Source: Rhynchopus sp. YZ270_cl-10 (taxonomy: Eukaryota > Euglenozoa > Diplonemea > Diplonemida > Diplonemidae). From it: a stretch of DNA of 64,000 nucleotides. The DNA lies in assembly GCA_964035575.1 (NCBI GenBank), contig OZ037875.1, forward strand, positions 186,001 to 250,000, written 5' to 3'. Under the pieces are notes generated by a model. The model ran no database searches, was not told where the DNA came from, and worked only from the letters and a program-made list of their open reading frames with translations. Shown piece after piece: positions 9,243 to 18,889 of this stretch. Position 1 is the first letter of the stretch; each line of letters starts with the position of its first letter. Made by a program: the position numbers and the translations under genes.

Positions 9243-10460
9243 GTAGGGGGGGGGGGGGGGTAGGGGATACGACTCCAGCCATTTTGGCTGGGACCAAACG
9301 CACGGAAAATTCATTTGGCATTATCTGGCCATCTCCAAGGCAACTGCGGGTGAAAAACACCCTTAGAGTGGGTCACAGGGGGCCTGTGGGTCGAAAAACG
9401 ACCCAGAAGCCACCCCAGAATACAAAAAAATGGAAAAAAATAGTGAAAAAACGGCTTTTTTCACGTTTTGGCCACTTTGGGCAAAATAGCGATTTTTCGA
9501 GAAAAAAATCAAAAACCGGGATATTTTTTGACATCACAAAGCCTCCTTTGGCACAAATATACCCCAAAAGTGGCCTGTGAGTCCATTCCAACCTGTTTTG
9601 GACATATTTGACACTTTTGGAAGTGTTTTTTTGGTGTTTTTAGGTCAAAAAAATGCCCAAGACGTCCCCAAGACATCCCCAAGACACTTTGCACACCCCC
9701 TGTTACGGTCATATTTTTTTCGTTTTTTTGCCTGAAACCCCCAAAATACCCCTCCCGGACCCCACATAGTCCCGAATATCCATCACACACCCACTCAGAG
9801 TGAGTAGAAGCACCCCAAAAAAAATATTTTTAACACACTTTTTTCAAAAGGTCGTCAGGCAGGGTTCCATAATGAGCTTTTTGAAAAAAGTGTGTTTTTT
9901 TCCCCCGATTTTCTGACGTAGATTTGGGTGTTATTGTGGGAATTGGAGCACCATTCGGTATAATCTGACTTACAGGGGTGGTTTTTCGGCGGTTTTCAGC
10001 AAAAAGTTCGGCTAGATATTGATCCAGAATGTGGTGAAAAAGTGTTCTGGGGATGTTCTGGGGTTGTTCTGGGGTTGTTTTTGCACCTAAAAACACCAAA
10101 AAATCGTCAAAAAAAGTGGCAAAAAGGCGAAAAACCGTTTGCAATGGACTCAAAACACATTTTTGGGCCGAAATTGTGGCCAGAGACTCCTTTTTTCGTC
10201 TATTTTTGGGGCTTTTTTTGATTTTTTTTTGGAAATTTAGTCAAAACTGGCCATAGTGCCCAAAAGGCCAAAAACCCGATTTTTCACCATATTTTTCAAT
10301 TTTTTTCATATTTTGGGGTACCTAGAGGGTGAATTTAGCCCCACAGGGCCCAGAAACCCTATTTTGGGGGCAGGATTCACCCGGAGGTGCCCGGGAAATG
10401 GCCGAATGTTGAAAAAAACGAAAACCGGACAAAATTTTACTAGGGAGTCGGACCCCCTAG
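9243..10460. mobile_element. foldback element, degenerate copy
   Basis: It starts in a G run and ends GGAGTCGGACCCCCTAG. The left part (about 9300-9840) closely matches either arm of the foldback at 11387-12613. The centre (about 9835-9900) is the same short spacer flanked by CACACTTTTTTCAAAA and its complement, but the spacer reads as the reverse complement of the other copy. The right arm is much more diverged. No coding potential is supported. Confidence 0.6.
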
Positions 10461-11386
10461 GCATAGGTGCCCGCCGAGTCGTTTTTGGGCGAGTTGTCGG
10501 AACTTTACGATTTCACCTAACAACTCGCCCAAAAACTCGGACAACTCGGCCACAACTCGCCCTATACTCGGCCACAACTCGCCCTATACTCGGCACAACT
10601 CGGCCACAACTCGGCCACAACTCGCCCATTTTTACAGGCAAAAACATACAGGGATGGGAGGTGACGTTGTAAGGTTACACACATGTAACGTTGGTACAAC
10701 ACATAATCTCAAGAAAAACAACCAGGGCTAAGGCCAAACGCCACTCATTACATGCACCTTGTCATATGACTAGTCATAGGTGGTAACTAGGTCGTGGTGG
10801 TCCATGGGCCACCGTGCACACTCACGGTTTTTGGTAATTGCTGGGGGGAATGGGATATACTCCGTACATGGATACCCACACAGAACACACGGTTCCCCAG
10901 ACATCTGTCAGGCAATCACTGATTCACTTCACACAGGTCGGGCAGGCGCTGCCTGCCCATCCTCTTTTCCTGTCTGCTATCGATTCCAGGTTCACAACGT
11001 TCACACGTTTAGTCAAAATGCTTTGGGCGACGACTTCCTTTGGGATACACAAAACCACACAAAGCGCACATTCACAGACCAGCTGTGAAGCGTGGGATGC
11101 ACAAGATAAAACGTGATGTGGTGTACCTGTGTACCTGTGTACCTGTGTACCTGTGTACCTGTGTACCTGTGTACCTGTGTACCTGTGTACCTGTGTACCT
11201 GTGTACCTGTGTACCTGTGTACCTGTGTACCTGTGTACCTGTGTACCTGTGTACCTGTGTACCTGTGTTTTTGTAGCCATAAAAAATCCCAAAAAAAAAC
11301 AACTCGCCCAAAAAAAATGGGCGAGTTGTTGGCCGAATTTGGGCGAGTTGCCGAGTTGTTTTAACTCGCCGGGCACCTATGCCTAG
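10456..11386. mobile_element. 931 bp inverted-repeat element with CAACTCG-rich arms
   Basis: The left end reads CCTAGGCATAGGTGCCCG and the right end is its complement (CGGGCACCTATGCCTAGG). The arms (10456-10628 and about 11297-11386) are packed with CAACTCGGCC and GGGCGAGTTG repeats. The (TACCTGTG)n microsatellite lies near the right arm. It sits exactly between two foldback copies and shares the CCTAGG junctions with them. Confidence 0.6.
11122..11269. repeat. (TACCTGTG)n tandem array, about 18 copies
   Basis: Nearly perfect 8 bp repeat. It opens all frames and produces artefactual VPVYLCTC-type frames. The same unit and orientation recur at 42509-42712. Confidence 0.95.
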
Positions 11387-12613
11387 GGGGGGGGGGGGGT
11401 AGGGGGTCCGACTGTGAGTAAAATTACCGTACAAAAAACTCATTATTAAACTTCTGGTCATTTCCAAGGCAACTGCGGGTGAAAAACACCCTCAGAGTGG
11501 GTCACAGGGGGCCTGTGGGCCGAAAAACGACCCAGAAGTCACCCCAGAATACAAAAAAATGGAAAAAAATAGTGAAAAAACGGCTTTTTTCACGTTTTGG
11601 CCATATTGGGCAAAATAGCGATTTTTCAAGAAAAACCCAAAAAAGCGGTTATTTTTTGACATCACAAAGCCTCCTTTGGCACAAATATACCCCAAAAGTG
11701 GCCCGTGAGTCCATTCCAACCTGTTTTGGACATATTTGACACTTTTGGAAGTGTTTTTTTGGTGTTTTTACGTCAAAAAAAATACCCTGGCAATACCCTG
11801 ACCGCGCTCCGGCAGCATTCCAGCATGCTGTTTGACCCATATAGGGGTCAAGAAATGGCCAAAAACCCCTGAAAAAGGACCCTGGGAGCCCAGATAGTTC
11901 CAAATTTCCACCACATCCCCACCCAAACACCGCAAAAACACGACAGAAAATCGTCTTAAAAAACACACTTTTTTCAAAAAGGTCATTATGGAGCCTGTCT
12001 GACGACCTTTTTGAAAAAAGTGTGTTTTTTAAGACGATTTTCTGTCGTGTTTTTGCGGTGTTTGGGTGGGGATGTGGTGGAAATTTGGAACTATCTGGGC
12101 TCCCAGGGTCCTTTTTCAGGGGTTTTTGGCCATTTCTTGACCCCTATATGGGTCAAACAGCATGCCGGAATGCTGCCGGAGCGCGGTCAGGGTATTGCCA
12201 GGGTATTTTTTTTGACGTAAAAACACCAAAAAAACACTTCCAAAAGTGTCAAATATGTCCAAAACAGGTTGGAATGGACTCACGGGCCACTTTTGGGGTA
12301 TATTTGTGCCAAAGGAGGCTTTGTGATGTCAAAAAATAACCGCTTTTTTGGGTTTTTCTTGAAAAATCGCTATTTTGCCCAATATGGCCAAAACGTGAAA
12401 AAAGCCGTTTTTTCACTATTTTTTTCCATTTTTTTGTATTCTGGGGTGACTTCTGGGTCGTTTTTCGGCCCACAGGCCCCCTGTGACCCACTCTGAGGGT
12501 GTTTTTCACCCGCAGTTGCCTTGGAAATGACCAGAAGTTTAATAATGAGTTTTTTGTACGAAATTTTATACACAAGTCTATGAGGAGTCGGACCCCCTAG
12601 GGGGGGGGGGGGG
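11387..12613. mobile_element. 1.2 kb foldback (giant hairpin) element
   Basis: Two arms of about 580-600 bp are almost perfect reverse complements (about 11395-11980 and 12005-12600) around a spacer of roughly 35 bp. The only difference noticed over most of their length is a base or two. Both outer ends carry the AGTCGGACCCCCTAGG terminus and run into G tracts. The identical 105-residue open frames on the two strands reflect the palindrome, not a gene. Confidence 0.85.
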
Positions 12614-12616
12614 ACA

Positions 12617-14048
12617 GATAACGGAGAAGGATTTGCGAATAGTGAGGGGTAACAGCAGCAGGGCGGAAGCCATGTCGATGTGATGACCCCTCACTCTTAT
12701 GCTCTTTACTATGCAGAACTCAGCCCTGTGGGGCTCCTATTGGGTTTTCATTGTCATCCCTGATTGGTGCCATTTTTTTATGTCGACAATCTCCTAAGGA
12801 CCCGCTTGGGGAACCTAGGGTCTGTACTCAATGTTGGCCGAAGCCGTACTACGAAAGGTTTTTTTTCGTTTCACTATAACCTACCGCAGGGCATTATATA
12901 GGTTTCGGGGGTTTTCGCTGAAACTCGGTCGAGCCCGGGCGCGCTTCGCGCGCCCGGGTCCCCACCTTAGCTCAAGTTGGGGGCCTCCGGCGGAATGTGA
13001 GAATTCCTTGGAGTTCGGCACTTCATTTATATTTGTGCCAGGCACACGTGGTACACGAATTATCAGTAACCTCAGTACATTCACAAAAGAAACGGCGGTC
13101 ATGGCACCCAAGCGAAGCCACGGTACGCAACATTTCTAAAAAATGTTGACATAAATGTCACTGTCGTTGGTAATTATCGTCAGTTTCCGTAAATTTTACT
13201 TCCATATTTTGCTGAAACAAAAGTTTCTGGCGAAGCCACGGTACGCAACATTTCAAAAAAAAATGCGCAGAAGGGTGGCTGCAAGCTTGCGCCGCAGGCG
13301 CACGGTACGCTACTTTTTTATTTTCGTCGTGCTGCATGCTTCGTTTTCCTTCGGCGTTTGGCCAATCGAGTCGCGTTCTGGCTGTGACGGGGTCACTTTG
13401 TTCATGAGGCCATTTCTGGTCACTCTCAGAGGCTCGTGTGAGGTACCAAAGAAAACCGATTTTTCCCCCCAAGATTTATCATTTTTTTTTTTTTTATTTG
13501 GCCTGACCGAGTTTTAGTTAAGGCTTGCTGTAAACTCGGTCAGGCTGACCGAGTTTTACCCCACTATATAATCCCCTGACCTACCGAGTGCCTTTTTACT
13601 AATTGATGGGTACAAAGGCACTATGCCTTTGTCAGCGTGGTTGACATTGCAGGCTGACTGAAAGGAGTTTTGCAGTGTAGCACACCTCCTGTGTTATGTA
13701 AAAGGCAGTTTATTTGGCGGCTCAACCCACAGAGGGTGTTCACATATTTTTAGGAAAAACGAAAAGTACAAAAAAAAAAGAGAAATAAACAGGTTAGTGA
13801 TTCGTCAACAAACCGAGCAATTCTCATGGTAATGAGAACGAGTGCTCTTAGAGTAATAATACTTACAACACACAGCCTGTAGCAAGCCTAGTAGACAAAT
13901 ATGGCATCAAAAAAAGAGCTCGAAAAAGGTACGATACTGACATCACCCAGGTACCCAGACCCACGCAGTGACCGAATCTTCTCAATACTATTGCTTGTTG
14001 CTAAAACCATCTTTAAAAAAAATACACCATAAAAGTTCTTCTTCATGT
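12617..14048. repeat. repeat-bearing intergenic stretch
   Basis: Contains a GC-rich hairpin (GCGCGC-TTC-GCGCGC core, about 12937-12961), a repeat family copy at 13095-13345, and a 12 bp palindrome AAACTCGGTCAG-G-CTGACCGAGTTT near 13533-13559 with a further CTGACCGAGTTTTA just upstream. 13600-14048 has no recognised feature. No protein gene is supported. Confidence 0.6.
13095..13345 (+). repeat. interspersed repeat (GCGAAGCCACGGTACGCAAC family), copy 1
   Basis: Two internal GAAGCCACGGTACGCAACAT motifs about 130 bp apart, then a GCGCCGCAGGCGCACGGTAC block. About 250 bp matches 29345-29632 in the opposite orientation. Confidence 0.75.
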
Positions 14049-17000
14049 TCATAAACCGGCAAAGAACAATGTACCACGGTGGGGTTTGTCTTGTTGGCGC
14101 GCTTGGGCGAGGTTTGGGAAGCTTGCGAACGGTTCGTCTGTACCTATTGTGTCTTGGAGGTGAGGGGTGCTGCCTTCGACAGTCTCCTGGAGGTGCGCGA
14201 GGCGGCGGGAGAGCTTCTCCTGGCCTTCCGCAAGGTCGCGGAGCATGGCCTCGATGCTGCCGCTGCCAACTGCACCACTAACACCCATACCCATCCCCCC
14301 ACCAATACGGAACGGAAGTTCGCTCTCCCCCGGCCTTCGCCATACTCCCGTATCCGAGATTGGTGGCTGTGCACTCTTCCGCTTCTCTGGCTTCTCCCGC
14401 ACCTTGACAGACCGCACCGACTTCACATCGTCCTGCAATTCCATATCCAACGTCGACCCGCGCGATATGTTTCTGGTCTCAATAAGATGCAGCAGGTCGC
14501 CTGCCTGCACGCTGGAGCCATGATGCGGTGCGCCATGCTGCGGTGCCTCCGCATGGCTCGCACAGACAGAGTTGCCAAAGTGCGAGTGTACGAATGTCGG
14601 TTGGCCTGCTGCCGCTCCGGCCGTATGCGGTGGGGTAACCGGGAGGTTGAATGTCGGTAAGTTCAGTGGCGACGATACAGGGCGAGAAGGAGTGTCCGGC
14701 TGTACACTGGAAAGTTTGAACTGTTTCGCGGCCCGCACCTCCAGAACCTTCTGCTTGATGAAGCGGTCGACAGACATGCCTAGGGACGAACGCTTCTTCT
14801 TCCACGCAGAGTACTCATCTTTGTCGTTGAGAAGAAAGGGGTCGGCGGTTGCCAATGCGGGCGAAGTGGGGAAGGCTTTCTCCTCTGTCTGGACATCTGT
14901 GGGCGACGTGGTTGATGTTCTATCGCGCCTCTCATCCGTTTTCACAGACGACTCTTCCAAAGCTATGCTCGGAGGCACTGAAGACAAATCTTCAAGAGAA
15001 GCCCGCGTTTGCCGTCTCCTCCGCGAATACGATAAGTCCTCTTGCGAGGCCGAGTGTGCCGAAGCCTTGCGTTGCCGGTGGTAAGGATGCGGCGGAGCTG
15101 GCTCCCCCCTCCTCCTGCACATCACCACCTCCAGATGGTACCGGAGCAACGGAAACTTGCTGAGAATGGCCATAAAAGACGCCTTCTTGAGGATGAGGCA
15201 TTCGCTGTACGTGATGCAGCGTACCGAAGCGCAGCACTGCGAGCCGTTCAGCAGCGACATCTCGCCAAAGAAAGTGCCCCGCATCAACGACGCCACATGC
15301 TCGCCATTCTTCGTAACATGCGCAAACCCATGCACCAACACCGTCAACGCCTCTCCATCTTCCCCCTCCACCACCACAAACTCTCCCCTAGAGTACACTG
15401 AATGCAGCAATGACTGCGCCAAGGCAATCATGCAATCGCTTGGAGTTGCACGAAAAATCGGAATTTGCGCAAGATATTCCACCCTTACGTACATATGCAA
15501 CACCGTTTGCACCGAATTTGGCAGCCTCTCCACGACGTCAGAGAACGACCTGAGATGCACCTTCTGGTTTAGCAGGTGGTTTTGGAGGGATAAAATGTCG
15601 TCGACGACTTCAGCTTCGAGACCGAAATGGTTGATGACCTGGAGGGTGCGGGACATGAGCATGGAGTGCTCACCTTCTACGTCGAGCTGCATCATGTACG
15701 ACGTGAACTTTCCTATTAACCACCCATTCAGGACCAACGCAATGAGAAACAATACGATCGCAAGCATCCTTGAATACACATTTGTGATAGCTATGTCACC
15801 GTACCCCACCGCAGCGAGGGTGTAGATGGACCAATACGCGGCAATCTGGTACTGCAGTAACGTAGGGTGGCCACGAAAGCAGGATTGTTCGCGTGTGATA
15901 ATCGGAACGGTAGTGTTGTCGACCGTCAACGACCCGGCCACAACAATGTCGTTCACCTCATCCATGCAAGCCGCAAGGAGATATAAACAGGAGATAATGT
16001 GCACGGACAGAACCGACGCAAGAAGCATCTTAACCAGCGGAACCTTTCCGTATTTAACGTTCACATGAAAGGACGATACGATCCCCAAACCAGAAAACCC
16101 GAAGAGCTGTTTGAGCTTCACAAAATTCAACAAACGGAGGGACACCACGCAGAAGAAAATCCATTTTGAGTTGATCTCCAGACAGCACAGATCGAAGGGG
16201 AGCGCACCTATGACTTCGAGGGCAAACCGCTTGCGGGTGAAGAGCGCTTTCCGAATTTTCTTTTTTTCGAGTACGATGTGGTTACGACGGACTACTACTT
16301 GGTTGGCCTTTATGTACAGATCACCTAGGAGCACAGCTGTACCGAGGCAGTCCAGGGGAAGCATCGCGACAAAGGATGGGTACGTCTGCAACGGGTACTC
16401 TGCGAGGAGCTGCAGCGGCACACACATTGCAAAATAGAAAACGACGATAAGGATCAGCGCATCGTACGCCCATCGCCACCGTGAGTCGCACACCCACAAC
16501 GACGCCCCTGCTATACTTTCCTGCACAATGTCGTTCGGGTTCGGCCCGTCCACACATTCCTCTTTGACCACAGACTCTCCCGCTACTTCTGCTCTCGTCA
16601 GAATCCGCATCCAACTCTGTTTTGGGAGAACCAACTTCACCTTCGATATGACCACCAAAAACAGTGCCAAAGAGATCAGCGAATCCTCAGAAGAAGGTGT
16701 GTCAGCGAGGTCCTTCTGTTTCACTGCGTTGATTGCGATCCGGAGGTCCGATCCGGTGATTTCTGGGATGTGGAGGCTTTGGAGGGCCCCGACCACTTTG
16801 TCGACCTGCGCGCTTCCGGTCATGCCGTCGTCGAATTTTGAAAACAGCGCAGAGAAGGTTTCAACCTCAACATCCAGGAGAGAGCTGAAATCGTATTCCA
16901 TGTCGTCTGTTCCTGTGTGCCTGCGGACATAGGTGGTTTGGTCTACGTTTAGGGCGGAGAGAGGTAACGCTAATGCTGCGGTTTCTTGCTTTCTGGTTGG

Positions 17001-17393
17001 CGTGCTGCAGGCGCTGCTGCTGTTGTCGCTTTGATCCTTGATCAGCTCTTTGAGAATAGTACCAGAGCTCTGCTCGATGTTGTGAAGAAGAGTTGACGCA
17101 GCACCGCCAAGCTTGGTGCGTGCAGGATGGAGTTCGGAGCTAGTCTGAGACGTGGTCTCGTTGGATTGGATTACGGAGTCGAGAACTGTAGATTCCGACG
17201 TTTCGGGTGCCTTCAAATCAGGAGGGGTGACGACAGTAGTAAACACCGTCGATTGCGATGCATTGGGAGGGGGCTGTGTGAGCAGCGGGTTCCCCCCTCC
17301 CGACCCGCTAGACATCCCAGCAGTAGACGTTCCGTTCACGGAGCGGCCAAGAATGAATTCCCTGCGGTTAACAGTGCTGTTGCTTTTGTCCAT
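14049..17393 (-). CDS. voltage-gated-type potassium channel with C-terminal cyclic-nucleotide-binding-like domain
   Basis: Single exon, 1,114 residues. Residues 1-170 are low-complexity Ser/Thr-rich. 175-230 resemble a degenerate EF-hand pair (FSALFSKFDDGMTGSAQVDK). S1 (about 308-330), S2-S4, S5 (about 452-477), the pore helix with filter AAVGYGDIA (about 528-536) and S6 (about 541-565) form a six-helix channel core. The GYG filter indicates K+ selectivity. A cyclic-nucleotide-binding fold follows (about 648-760) with FFGEMSLLNG. The tail is disordered with a short coiled coil. S4 (RLLNFVKLKQLF) has few regular Arg/Lys positions. In the phosphate-binding cassette the usual Arg-Thr-Ala reads Cys-Cys-Ala, so ligand binding is doubtful, as in animal KCNH channels. 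It acts in a membrane, probably plasma or ciliary. Confidence 0.9.
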   Translation of the reverse strand: MDKSNSTVNRREFILGRSVNGTSTAGMSSGSGGGNPLLTQPPPNASQSTVFTTVVTPPDLKAPETSESTVLDSVIQSNETTSQTSSELHPARTKLGGAASTLLHNIEQSSGTILKELIKDQSDNSSSACSTPTRKQETAALALPLSALNVDQTTYVRRHTGTDDMEYDFSSLLDVEVETFSALFSKFDDGMTGSAQVDKVVGALQSLHIPEITGSDLRIAINAVKQKDLADTPSSEDSLISLALFLVVISKVKLVLPKQSWMRILTRAEVAGESVVKEECVDGPNPNDIVQESIAGASLWVCDSRWRWAYDALILIVVFYFAMCVPLQLLAEYPLQTYPSFVAMLPLDCLGTAVLLGDLYIKANQVVVRRNHIVLEKKKIRKALFTRKRFALEVIGALPFDLCCLEINSKWIFFCVVSLRLLNFVKLKQLFGFSGLGIVSSFHVNVKYGKVPLVKMLLASVLSVHIISCLYLLAACMDEVNDIVVAGSLTVDNTTVPIITREQSCFRGHPTLLQYQIAAYWSIYTLAAVGYGDIAITNVYSRMLAIVLFLIALVLNGWLIGKFTSYMMQLDVEGEHSMLMSRTLQVINHFGLEAEVVDDILSLQNHLLNQKVHLRSFSDVVERLPNSVQTVLHMYVRVEYLAQIPIFRATPSDCMIALAQSLLHSVYSRGEFVVVEGEDGEALTVLVHGFAHVTKNGEHVASLMRGTFFGEMSLLNGSQCCASVRCITYSECLILKKASFMAILSKFPLLRYHLEVVMCRRRGEPAPPHPYHRQRKASAHSASQEDLSYSRRRRQTRASLEDLSSVPPSIALEESSVKTDERRDRTSTTSPTDVQTEEKAFPTSPALATADPFLLNDKDEYSAWKKKRSSLGMSVDRFIKQKVLEVRAAKQFKLSSVQPDTPSRPVSSPLNLPTFNLPVTPPHTAGAAAGQPTFVHSHFGNSVCASHAEAPQHGAPHHGSSVQAGDLLHLIETRNISRGSTLDMELQDDVKSVRSVKVREKPEKRKSAQPPISDTGVWRRPGESELPFRIGGGMGMGVSGAVGSGSIEAMLRDLAEGQEKLSRRLAHLQETVEGSTPHLQDTIGTDEPFASFPNLAQARQQDKPHRGTLFFAGL

Positions 17394-18889
17394 TTAATAC
17401 GTTTCACAGCATGGTTTTTTTTGTTTTTTTTTGGGGGGGAAATAGAAGGGGAATTGGGGGTCTGCGTGGAAATTTGAAGCCAGTTGTCAGGGAAGCTGGG
17501 TACACACTTTTTATATAGGATTTTCTGAGATACGAAAAATGGTTGTAAAGTGCAAACACTGCAGACAAGATAGCTGCAAGCAGTAGAAAGGACTGTGCTG
17601 AGTAATCATCAGTCGGCGCTGGGTGGCGTGGGTGGATAAAATCAAAAGGGAGAGAACCAATTTGATTCACGAAATGGCGAAGCGCGGCGCAAAGGAGAAG
17701 AATATTGAGCACATCTGCGACAGCAGTCCCACATTTGGGGGTCTAATGCACCCAAAATGGCGCGTCCTTTGGGGATGTGGCAAGTCCTTTAAAAGGGACG
17801 GATCACGTATTCGTGATGGTGCGGGCCTATTAGAACGTACAGATATGGGGTGTGGGGTGTGGGGTGTGAGAACACGTTGTCGGGAACAGGGAGAGGGCGC
17901 TTTTGCTTATTTATTTGTTTGTGGTTTGGTTTCTTTCTTGTTTCACTTTTTTTGTGTATCTTCGGCATGTATCTCCCGAACCCTCATGCGAGCGGAGGGC
18001 TCGGCCACACTCTCACTCATTCCACACACACACACACAGAGGCGCAGCTCAGGAATGTATCCTCTGGTTCCCTTGCTGCACGCATCGTGTCCCGCTGTAT
18101 CTAGTTTTGGTAAACTATGCGGAAAAACAGTGATTTTGGCTTGTTTTTTGTCTTATATTGTGCCGCTGTGGTGTGGAACGTGCTAAAACGGAGGTGGATC
18201 TCGAAAACAAAATGAAATGAGACTATATGTCAAGACAAGGAAATTGAGAGGCAAAAGGAAAAAAAATGGGGTGGTAAAATCAAGAGCACTGAAGTCAAAG
18301 TCCCAGGTGTAGTCTGCAGACGCAGAGCCAACAGAACCAAATTCAGAACTAACATTTGGAACAGAAAAATTCGTGAAACCCAAAAGGTTAAATAGACCCC
18401 AAAAATGTGAAAACGACAAAATACCCATCACATAACATGGGGCTTGCACTGCACTGCAAAGACACGAACCTCCGGCATCTACACCACCCACGTACAACCC
18501 GGGGCTGCATGTGTGTGGGGAAGGTTGGACACAGGGCCGGCCATTGCTAGGTCAGTGGGATCATCAGGATCATAGAACTCGAGGTCATTTTATCGTCGGA
18601 CATGTGCGAGGAATGGGCGTGCTGCACATCGCAAGACACGCTTCGGCTGTCTCAACATAACGACACAGAAAATACGAGAGGGGATATGGGTATATGAGGA
18701 TGTGGGGAGAAAAGTGGAATGGGTCTGTGGCAGGTGTAGAATAAAGTACACCACAACACATGGTCTATCAAGACCGCAAAAGAAGCGGTCGGTAAATAAT
18801 AAGAAACAAGGCAAAGATGCCTTGAGCCAAAGAAAGGGCAATGAATAAAAAAGGCATTGTGTGTTAGCTAATGCAGGTGTGCAATCTTA
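17394..18889. other. intergenic stretch
   Basis: No supported gene. 17404-17712 on the minus strand is open with a hydrophobic segment but has no ATG. A CA-repeat lies at 18017-18035. The 18200-18850 part is AT-rich with only short frames. Confidence 0.5.

Noticed and set aside
11040-11467. VPVYLCTC and HRYTGTQV frames over the (TACCTGTG)n arrays, also at 42364-42796
   Set aside because: An 8 bp repeat without stops opens all frames. Nothing non-repetitive and protein-like flanks them.
11649-12339. Identical 105-residue frames on both strands
   Set aside because: They mirror the palindrome arms, have no homology signal and are broken in the older copy at 9243-10460.
17404-17712. Small hydrophobic minus-strand frame upstream of the channel gene
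   Set aside because: It has no ATG start, ends 11 bp before the channel ATG and lies over the channel's likely leader region.
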